The notes below the pieces were generated by a model. It saw only the letters and a program-made list of their open reading frames with translations, did not search any database and was not told where the DNA came from. Both the position numbers and the translations under genes were made by a program. Shown here piece after piece: positions 1 to 5,460 of a stretch of DNA of 22,768 nucleotides. Origin of the DNA: JABWBR01 sp036741235 (lineage in GTDB: Bacteria; Bacteroidota; Bacteroidia; Chitinophagales; Saprospiraceae); assembly GCA_036741235.1 (NCBI GenBank), contig DAINSQ010000077.1, forward strand, positions 1-22,768, in the 5' to 3' direction. Numbering within the stretch: the first letter of the stretch is position 1; every line of letters begins with the position of its first letter.

Positions 1-471
1 TGGTATTGGGATTTCGGCGATGGGGCCACTTCTACGCAGCGGCATCCGGTGCATAGCTACGCTCAGAGCGGCGCTTATATCGTCTGTCTTACTGCAAGCA
101 ATATGACGGGGAGTGATATGGTGTGCGATACGATACAATTGGGAGAGATCACGAGCTTGGAGGAGCCACTGGCCAGGGAGGGGGTAGTTAGGGTGTATCC
201 CAACCCAGCCACCAATGAAATCATCCTCGAGGTAGAGAAAATTCATGAATTTTCTCCACATCCACACCGGCCATCCACCGCGGGCCCTTTTATTTTTACA
301 TTGTACGACGCCCTGGGCCGGCCCGTGGCGACGACGGCGGTAGAGAAAATTCATGAATTTTCTCTACACCACCCGCAACAGGTGCGCATAGATATATCCG
401 CCTTGCCGGCGGGGGTGTATTTTTGGCGGACAGAAGCAGGTGGGGGGAAACTCGTGGTGATCGGTATTTGA
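1..471 (+). CDS. PKD-domain surface protein with T9SS type A sorting domain, 3' end only
   Basis: The reading frame is open from base 1, so the gene begins outside the window and 156 residues are visible. The visible start (WYWDFGDG, then HSYAQSGAYIVCLTASN) is the end of a PKD domain, an Ig-like fold common in extracellular Bacteroidota proteins. It is followed by a type A T9SS sorting domain, recognised by VYPNPATNEIIL, LYDALGRPV and the closing ISALPAGVYFWR. Such domains direct export across the outer membrane and are then cleaved, so the product is probably secreted or surface-attached. The oddity is that the sorting domain is interrupted twice by the peptide VEKIHEFS, encoded by two palindromic elements (231-260 and 340-367). 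Both interruptions fall between predicted beta strands, so the domain may still fold. A GTG at 49 could be mistaken for a start but lies inside the PKD domain. The catalytic or binding role of the missing N-terminal part is unknown. Confidence 0.9.
   Translation, partial: WYWDFGDGATSTQRHPVHSYAQSGAYIVCLTASNMTGSDMVCDTIQLGEITSLEEPLAREGVVRVYPNPATNEIILEVEKIHEFSPHPHRPSTAGPFIFTLYDALGRPVATTAVEKIHEFSLHHPQQVRIDISALPAGVYFWRTEAGGGKLVVIGI
231..260. repeat. KIHEF palindromic element, copy 1
   Basis: Bases 235-256 form a perfect 22-bp palindrome around the core AAAATTCATGAATTTT. The flanks 231-234 and 257-260 are a degraded continuation. GTAG is kept at the left base (232-235), while the right base reads CTCCAC instead of CTCTAC. 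It lies in frame in the T9SS domain and encodes VEKIHEFS. Confidence 0.85.
340..367. repeat. KIHEF palindromic element, copy 2
   Basis: This is a perfect 28-bp palindrome that starts GTAGAG and ends CTCTAC, with the same AAAATTCATGAATTTT core as copies 1 and 3. It lies about 110 bp downstream of copy 1 in the same sorting domain and the same phase, again encoding VEKIHEFS. GTAG is present at the 5' end of both strands. Confidence 0.9.
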
Positions 472-506
472 TTTTTGATGCTGGATGTTGGATTATTGAT
501 TATTTT

Positions 507-527
507 TGAAACCCACAATCCACAACC
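507..527 (+). repeat. Intergenic ACAACC-rich repeat, copy upstream of dnaX
   Basis: The block reads TGAAACC, then CACAATC, then CACAACC. It matches the block at 11851-11871 upstream of the response regulator at 17 of 21 positions, and all four differences are C/T transitions. It sits in the short gap between the PKD protein and dnaX. Related words also occur in the gap at 13920-14085. No function is evident. Confidence 0.5.
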
Positions 528-544
528 CACAACTAAAAAAAAGC

Positions 545-552
545 TATCTTTG
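545..552 (+). promoter_or_regulatory. Candidate dnaX promoter, -7 element
   Basis: TATCTTTG matches the Bacteroidota sigma -7 consensus TAnnTTTG and lies 32 nt before the dnaX start codon, a plausible distance. I found no TTTG -33 element at the usual 17-23 nt spacing, so this is a half-site prediction only. Confidence 0.4.
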
Positions 553-584
553 AACCTTCCACACTACACAACAAAAATCACTTC

Positions 585-2339
585 ATGAGCAACTTTGTCG
601 TTTCTGCGCGTAAATACCGTCCGGCCCGTTTTGAAGACGTGGTGGGGCAGGAGCACGTTTCCAGGACGTTGAAAAACGCCCTGCAGAGCGGACAGGTGGC
701 CCATGCCTTTTTGTTTTGCGGGCCGCGGGGCGTGGGTAAGACCACCTGCGCGCGCATCCTGGCCAAGGTGCTCAATTGCAGGCAGGTGACAAAAGATTTT
801 GAGCCCTGTAATACCTGTGACGCCTGTAAAGCTTTTAATGAAAATGCTTCTTTTAACATCACCGAACTCGACGCGGCGTCGAATAACTCGGTAGAACATA
901 TCCGGGCGCTGATCGAGCAGGTGCGCTTCCAGCCACAGCAGGGCAAATACAAGGTGTACATCATCGACGAGGTGCACATGCTGTCGGCACAGGCGTTTAA
1001 CGCATTCCTGAAAACGCTGGAAGAACCGCCGCCTTACGCCATTTTTATTCTGGCTACTACCGAAAAACACAAGATCATCCCCACGATCCTGTCGCGCTGC
1101 CAGATCTACGATTTCCGTCGTATACAGCCGGCAGATATGGTGCGCCACCTGCAGCATATCTGTACGCAGGAAGGCATCGACGCCGACCCCGACGCGCTGC
1201 ACATCATCGCCCAAAAGGCCGACGGCGCCCTGCGCGACGCCCTGTCGATTTTTGATAGAATGATGGCCTCCTCAAGCGGCAAACGCATCAGCTATGACGA
1301 TGTGATTGCCAACCTGAATGTACTCGACTACGATTATTATTTTCAGGTGGTCGACGCGCTGCTCTTGCAAGACGCCTCGAAGGTGATGTTGCTATTTGAT
1401 GATATTCTGAAAAAAGGCTTTGATCCCGATCTGTTTATCAATGGTCTGGCCGAGCATTTGCGCAATCTGCTGGTGTGTAAAGACGAACAAACGCTGGTCT
1501 TATTGGAGGTGAGCGACAACCTGCGCGAGCGCTACCGGCAGCAGGCGGCGATATGTCCCACGACCTTACTGCTTACCGGGTTGAATATTGCCAATAACTG
1601 CGATATAGAATACAAGATGGCGCGCAATAAGCGCCTGCATGTGGAGATGGCGCTGATCAAAATGACATTTATCCTGAGCGCCGTGCCGGCAGGCAATGGC
1701 CCTACGCCTCCCCCTCCTGCTACAATGCCGGAAAAAAAAACGGCTGACGTCAGGGTAACCGCCCCAAAATCCGATAATAAGGCCGACGTAAGCCCTCCGC
1801 CGGCGCCCGCCGTCGGCGAAGCGCCCATTCCCGAGGCGGCGCCCCTGCCGCCGCCATCAGTCCCGGTTATCAAAGGCGCCGAAAAACACGCCATGACCAA
1901 GGTAAACCTCCAAAGTATGCTGGAAGAGGCCAATCAGGCTGCACAAGAACAAACCAAAGCTGCCGAACCCCTCACCATTGAGCGCGCCCGCGCAGCCTGG
2001 GAGGCATACATGGAGCAAGTTGACAAGGCTTCCATTAAGGCTATTTTGCAAACGGCTGAAATAGAGGTAGATACCCATGCGCTGAACGTTAAAGTGGGCA
2101 CCCGTGTGGCCGAAAGCACCCTGCGCGACGAATCCTCCCTGATGTCTTTTCTCCGCGGTGAACTCGGTATTGCCGATCTCAATATTTCCATCATTCGCGA
2201 CGAAAAACTCGCCGCCGTGGAGGCGCCCAAACGGGCAAAACCCCTGACGGTGAAGGAACGATTCCTGCTGATGTCGGAAACCAACCCGCAGGTACGCGAA
2301 TTGCAAAAACGGTTCGACCTGCGCCCCGACGAGGAATAA
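585..2339 (+). CDS. dnaX: DNA polymerase III subunit gamma/tau
   Basis: The product is the AAA+ clamp-loader ATPase of the replisome, which loads the sliding clamp and, as tau, ties the polymerases together. Its 584 residues carry the full motor: Walker A GPRGVGKT (46-53), zinc-binding cysteines C65, C75, C78 and C81, Walker B IIDEVH (126-131), sensor 1 ATTE (157-160), the SRC motif with the arginine finger (170-172) and sensor 2 GALRD (214-218). The clamp-loader oligomerisation region runs to about residue 370. A proline- and alanine-rich linker follows (about 372-435), then a diverged C-terminal tau region. Nine consecutive A bases (1732-1740) lie at codons 383-386, where the linker begins. 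Slippage there would end the protein near residue 387-390, giving a gamma-like form. ATG 585 gives the usual N-terminus (VSARKYRPARFEDVVGQ), and there is no Shine-Dalgarno sequence, as is normal in this phylum. The gene faces the transposase gene tail to tail. Confidence 0.97.
   Translation: MSNFVVSARKYRPARFEDVVGQEHVSRTLKNALQSGQVAHAFLFCGPRGVGKTTCARILAKVLNCRQVTKDFEPCNTCDACKAFNENASFNITELDAASNNSVEHIRALIEQVRFQPQQGKYKVYIIDEVHMLSAQAFNAFLKTLEEPPPYAIFILATTEKHKIIPTILSRCQIYDFRRIQPADMVRHLQHICTQEGIDADPDALHIIAQKADGALRDALSIFDRMMASSSGKRISYDDVIANLNVLDYDYYFQVVDALLLQDASKVMLLFDDILKKGFDPDLFINGLAEHLRNLLVCKDEQTLVLLEVSDNLRERYRQQAAICPTTLLLTGLNIANNCDIEYKMARNKRLHVEMALIKMTFILSAVPAGNGPTPPPPATMPEKKTADVRVTAPKSDNKADVSPPPAPAVGEAPIPEAAPLPPPSVPVIKGAEKHAMTKVNLQSMLEEANQAAQEQTKAAEPLTIERARAAWEAYMEQVDKASIKAILQTAEIEVDTHALNVKVGTRVAESTLRDESSLMSFLRGELGIADLNISIIRDEKLAAVEAPKRAKPLTVKERFLLMSETNPQVRELQKRFDLRPDEE
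1731..1758 (+). promoter_or_regulatory. Candidate dnaX slippage site (A9) with close stops in both alternative frames
   Basis: In the dnaX frame the bases read GAA AAA AAA ACG, a run of nine A (1732-1740). If one A is added in the transcript, or the ribosome shifts by -1, the frame meets TGA at 1745-1747 and gives about 387 residues. If one A is lost, it meets TAA at 1756-1758 and gives about 390 residues. Both products would end just after the ATPase and oligomerisation domains, like gamma. An A9 run is known to produce gamma by transcriptional slippage in Thermus dnaX; applying that here is inference. Confidence 0.5.
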
Positions 2340-2359
2340 CAATCGTTAGCCTCCCGATA

Positions 2360-3172
2360 TTAATCCTCCGGCAGCCGTTCGTCATTCAACAAATCCTTTT
2401 TCCAATTTAATGGATTTTTGATGATGTATTTTTTTATCCGCCGGTGCGATTTTTCATTGCGGATAATATGGTCGTAATAATCGCGTTGCCAATTTTTCCT
2501 GCCCGGGGTATTCCGTAAAATGTTCATTTGTTTTGATGTCAACATTTGAAATTTTCCTAATATTTTGGGAATGATCATGTTCCGACGCCATTTCCGGTAT
2601 TGGTTTATTTCTTCCGGGGTTGGTTTGTATTGGGGGGCGCGCCACCATTGGGGCGACGCCGGTGGGCCTGGTGGGCCCGGTGGGCCCGGTGGACGGGGTG
2701 GGCCCGGTGGACCCGGTGGTAGATAAAATTCATGAATTTTATCTACCACCCCGCCCTCCGGGCCTGCCGCGTCCACCGCGTCCACCCCGTCCACCGGGCC
2801 TGCCCCGTCCACCGCGTCCACCCCGTCTGCCGTGTCCACCGTGTCCGCCCCGTCCGCGGTCACAGGGTCGCCGGTCGTGGCAACGTGATTATCAAAATCG
2901 TAATCGCCCAAATGAATAATCAAATGAATATGGTTGGGCATAATCACCCATTCGTCCAGCAGAATTCGTTTGTGATATTCCGGGATTTTCAACAATTCGG
3001 TTTCAACAATTTTACCGTAATCCGATAATTCCATTTTCCCATCCACCACATCTCCGAGGATACATTCCCGGTTATTAATGCAAATGGTAATAAAATAATT
3101 TCCGGGGGATGAATAATCCCAATACCGGTAACGGTTTGATATTATCCTGTATTTGTTTTTGAATTTCGCCAT
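2360..3172 (-). CDS. REP-associated tyrosine transposase (RAYT, Y1/HUH family) with internal repeat insertion
   Basis: This is a single-strand DNA transposase-like enzyme of the IS200/IS605-related Y1 class. RAYTs are single-copy, genome-resident and cut or join REP hairpins. The 270-residue product has the N-terminal strand segment WDYSSPGNYFITICINNR, the metal-binding HUH motif as HIH (81-83, in MPNHIHLII) and the C-terminal helix RDYYDHIIRN with the likely catalytic Tyr233, followed by YIIKNPLNW. Between these halves, roughly residues 98-175 are low-complexity sequence foreign to the family: aspartate- and valine-rich VDAVDGA-type repeats, the palindrome-encoded VDKIHEFY (143-150), then collagen-like GPPGPP. 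Removing that stretch leaves a length near 190, usual for the family. The frame is intact and all catalytic residues are visible, so it may be active. It lies 22 bp after the receptor gene on the same strand and may share its transcript. Confidence 0.9.
   Translation of the reverse strand: MAKFKNKYRIISNRYRYWDYSSPGNYFITICINNRECILGDVVDGKMELSDYGKIVETELLKIPEYHKRILLDEWVIMPNHIHLIIHLGDYDFDNHVATTGDPVTADGADTVDTADGVDAVDGAGPVDGVDAVDAAGPEGGVVDKIHEFYLPPGPPGPPRPPGPPGPPGPPASPQWWRAPQYKPTPEEINQYRKWRRNMIIPKILGKFQMLTSKQMNILRNTPGRKNWQRDYYDHIIRNEKSHRRIKKYIIKNPLNWKKDLLNDERLPED
2640..2870. repeat. Diverging GC-rich tandem repeats around the palindrome inside the transposase gene
   Basis: On the left of the palindrome, units such as GGTGGGCCC and GGTGGACCC repeat. 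On the right, units such as CCGTCCACC and CGTCCACCG repeat in the complementary sense. The two flanks therefore form an imperfect inverted repeat with the palindrome at its centre, and the whole could fold as one long hairpin. On the coding (minus) strand one arm gives the VDAVDGA-like repeat and the other the GPP collagen-like repeat. Boundaries are approximate. Confidence 0.75.
2715..2750. repeat. KIHEF palindromic element, copy 3 (inside the transposase gene)
   Basis: This is a perfect 36-bp palindrome with core AAAATTCATGAATTTT, arms GGTGGTAGAT and ATCTACCACC, and GTAG at 2719-2722 and its mirror. It is in frame in the transposase and encodes VVDKIHEFYLP. Because it is a palindrome, the plus strand reads the same peptide. 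It differs from copies 1 and 2 by a compensated pair change (GATAAA/TTTATC for GAGAAA/TTTCTC), so both arms changed together. Confidence 0.92.
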
Positions 3173-3194
3173 TATTGTTGAACAGCCTGATCAT

Positions 3195-5285
3195 CTATTT
3201 CTTCCACGACACCGCCACCCCGCCAAACCCGGAAATTCCCGGGCCGGGTTCAAAATACAACCTGTTGGCCGCGTTAATTCGGATATTGGCATTGTAATAT
3301 TGGTCGAGCAAATTATTGAAACCCAGGAAGGGCGACAGCGACCAGCGCGGGCGTTCCAGGCGATAGCCGGCGCGCAGGCTGAGGAGCAGGTAGGGTTTGT
3401 CCCGACTGCTATTGTCGTCGTTGGCATAAATCGCGCCGACATAACGGCCTTGCAGGGCGGCCCACCAGTTTTTGCGGAAGTAGCGGGCCGACAGGTTGGC
3501 GTGGTGACGGGGTATGCCGGGCAGGATTTTGCCGCTGTATTCGCCGGCAGGGGTACTGTAGTTGCCATACAGGAAGTGCGACCAGGTATAGGCCGCCCCA
3601 AGGGTCAAACCCGGTGCAGCCAGCCAGTTGATGGAGGCTTCCATGCCGCTGCGTTCGGTGCTGCCGGTATTGCGGAAAAAGGTGCGCCCCGGAAAGGCTT
3701 CCAGTTGGTAGGGCGCCAGTTCGTTTGCCGAGTGGATGTAGAAAGCGCATAAGTCCCATTTGACAGCCGAATGGGCCGCACCTTTCCAGCCCAACTCATA
3801 GGTATAGGCCTGTTGTGGGCGCAAATCAGGATTAAAGCCGCCACCCATAGGGTTGGCGGATAACTCGCTGAGGCCCGGGGTTTCGAAACTGCGGCCTATA
3901 TTGGCATACAGGTATTGCAGATTGCCGATAGCGTAGGAGAGGCCTGCCATAGGACTGGCACTGTTATAGGCGCTTTTGCCCGAATTATCGCCGTCGGATA
4001 AAAAACGGTCAACTACGGCTACATGTGCCCGGTCGTAGCGTAGACTCAGGCGCAGGGACAGTCGCTGAAGTGGCTCCCATTCCTGGAGTAGATAGACGCC
4101 GGTGTTGGTGAATTTTTCAACCTGGTTGAGGCGCTGGTCGCCACGCCGGCCGTCGAGGTTGTTGTAACGGGAGCGCTCGTCCGACTGGTCATCGAGGTCA
4201 AATCCGAATTGGAGGCGGTAGGGTCGCCCGGCAATTGCCGATGTATAGGTATATGCAGCGCCGGCGCCGGATACCTGTCGCTGAAAGTAAACAATTCCGC
4301 TATTGCTGAAGGGCAGGTTGTTTTCAAAATCGCGCCACAGGGCGTAAGCGCGAAGCAATAATTGATGTTTGGTATGCAGTTGGCTGCGCAGTACAAGTCC
4401 AATGCGCTGCTGATCGAGGGCTTCACCTGCATCGTATTGCCGGTTGGGGGCTGCGGCCAGGCGGGTGGAGGCCCTGTCGGCGAGCCTGCGTTCTGCCGTA
4501 GCGCCGGGATCGTCGGCCTGGGGGCTGTCAGCGTGGTTGATCAACAGGCTTAGCCGGGTATTTTTGTTAAAATCATAATGAAATTTTCCATTGAGCAGCG
4601 ACTGCCGGCTGCGGCTGTGCTCGCGGTAGCCGTCGTAATTCGTATTGGCGCCATAGATCATATAACCAAGTCGTTTGAAGCGTTGTCCGACTTTGAGTTG
4701 GTATTTTTGAAAACCAAAAGAACCGGCGCCAATGCGACCTTCCAATAAGGTACCCGACTCCGGGGGCTCTTCCGTGTATAGACTCAGCGCCCCGCCGGCG
4801 GCGTTGCCATAGAGCCCCGATGAAGCCCCACGGATTACTTCGGCGCGGTCGATGATGCCCATATCGAGGTTGTCTACCTGAGCCTGACCATCCGGTGTTG
4901 ACTCCGGCAGATCGTCAACGCTGAGGCGCACCCCGCGTATGCCAAAGGCCGAGCGGGCCCCAAAACCCCGGATGGAAATACGAACATCCTGGGCGAAGTT
5001 TTCAGTGTTGAGGGCAAACAACCCCGGTATGCCGCTCATAGCTTCACTGAGTATGAGCTGTTGCTGGCCATCTTGTAACCGCGATTTGCCGATGACAGTC
5101 AGCGGCAGCGGCAGCGACAAATCGCCGGCCTCCAGCCGGGCGGCGGTGACAGTCACGCTTTGAAGCTCTTGCAGCAGCAAACTGTCCTGCTGCGCTTGCA
5201 CAGCCATGGAGAAGGTTAGTGTAATAAATACGCTAAAGCGTCGGATTTTTGGCAAAAAATGGAATATTAGTGCGTGATACAGCAT
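3195..5285 (-). CDS. TonB-dependent outer membrane receptor
   Basis: The product is an outer-membrane transporter of the TonB-dependent class, taking up an iron complex, cofactor or similar ligand with energy from TonB/ExbBD. From the ATG at 5285 it has 696 residues. The signal peptide ends near AVQA|QQDS. The plug domain (about residues 45-155) contains VTVTAARLEAG, SIRGFGARSAFGIRG and IDRAEVIRGASSGLYGNAAGGAL. A 22-strand barrel of alternating hydrophobic strands follows, ending FGGVAVSWKK. A TTG seven codons upstream is also in frame, but the ATG gives a better signal peptide. There is no N-terminal carboxypeptidase-like domain and no SusD partner nearby, which argues against a glycan SusCD system and for a FecA- or YncD-like receptor. 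The ligand is not evident. It is divergent from the amylase gene across 175 bp. Confidence 0.93.
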   Translation of the reverse strand: MLYHALIFHFLPKIRRFSVFITLTFSMAVQAQQDSLLLQELQSVTVTAARLEAGDLSLPLPLTVIGKSRLQDGQQQLILSEAMSGIPGLFALNTENFAQDVRISIRGFGARSAFGIRGVRLSVDDLPESTPDGQAQVDNLDMGIIDRAEVIRGASSGLYGNAAGGALSLYTEEPPESGTLLEGRIGAGSFGFQKYQLKVGQRFKRLGYMIYGANTNYDGYREHSRSRQSLLNGKFHYDFNKNTRLSLLINHADSPQADDPGATAERRLADRASTRLAAAPNRQYDAGEALDQQRIGLVLRSQLHTKHQLLLRAYALWRDFENNLPFSNSGIVYFQRQVSGAGAAYTYTSAIAGRPYRLQFGFDLDDQSDERSRYNNLDGRRGDQRLNQVEKFTNTGVYLLQEWEPLQRLSLRLSLRYDRAHVAVVDRFLSDGDNSGKSAYNSASPMAGLSYAIGNLQYLYANIGRSFETPGLSELSANPMGGGFNPDLRPQQAYTYELGWKGAAHSAVKWDLCAFYIHSANELAPYQLEAFPGRTFFRNTGSTERSGMEASINWLAAPGLTLGAAYTWSHFLYGNYSTPAGEYSGKILPGIPRHHANLSARYFRKNWWAALQGRYVGAIYANDDNSSRDKPYLLLSLRAGYRLERPRWSLSPFLGFNNLLDQYYNANIRINAANRLYFEPGPGISGFGGVAVSWKK

Positions 5286-5294
5286 TACGGGTGT

Positions 5295-5302
5295 TATATT
5301 TG
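5295..5302 (+). promoter_or_regulatory. TAnnTTTG-like element in the receptor/amylase intergenic region
   Basis: TATATTTG fits the Bacteroidota -7 consensus and points toward the amylase gene, but it lies about 160 nt from that start and has no TTTG at the right distance upstream. This is a weak candidate in an A/T-rich gap. Confidence 0.2.
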
Positions 5303-5336
5303 TCAATAGGTGTTTTGTGTTTATTTTGCAGGCTAT

Positions 5337-5405
5337 CCCTCACGCAGATCAAATTATGACGATACAATTTTGTCATGCCCACAGGGTGTCAGCACGCGTT
5401 GAGGG
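5337..5405. repeat. Imperfect nested inverted repeats between divergent receptor and amylase genes
   Basis: CCCTCACGC (5337-5345) pairs with GCGTTGAGGG (5396-5405) except for one bulged base. Inside this pair, ATGAC (5356-5360) pairs with GTCAT (5372-5376). The arrangement sits between two divergent genes and could be an operator or a transcript hairpin. The rest of the gap (5286-5460) shows nothing else I can name. Confidence 0.3.
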
Positions 5406-5460
5406 AGCCGTTTTTCTCCAGTCTTAGCCGCCAAATCAAAATCTACGATTAACATTTAAA

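Noticed and set aside
340..367. The palindrome as a transcription-factor operator or terminator
   Set aside because: All three copies lie inside coding regions, in frame, and two lie in the same gene. There is no U-tract and no promoter nearby.
1782..1817. Hairpin GCCGACG/CGTCGGC downstream of the dnaX A-run as a frameshift stimulator
   Set aside because: It starts about 41 nt after the run, too far for the usual 5-9 nt spacing, and GC-rich linker sequence makes such stems likely by chance.
2620..3028. Plus-strand open frames rich in PPRPPG opposite the transposase gene
   Set aside because: They are produced by the GC-rich tandem repeats and the palindrome, which read openly on both strands. 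The minus strand has the conserved transposase motifs.
2360..3172. Transposase gene as a pseudogene
   Set aside because: Despite the long low-complexity insert, the frame is unbroken and both the HIH motif and the tyrosine helix are present. Activity is uncertain, but the gene is not visibly broken.
3195..5285. A SusCD polysaccharide utilisation locus formed by the receptor and the amylase
   Set aside because: The receptor lacks the SusC-type N-terminal domain, no SusD-like gene is present, and the two genes are divergent.
5286..5306. TTG start for the TonB-dependent receptor at 5306
   Set aside because: The frame is open there, but the ATG at 5285 directly begins a normal signal peptide. 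Bacteroidota rarely use TTG.
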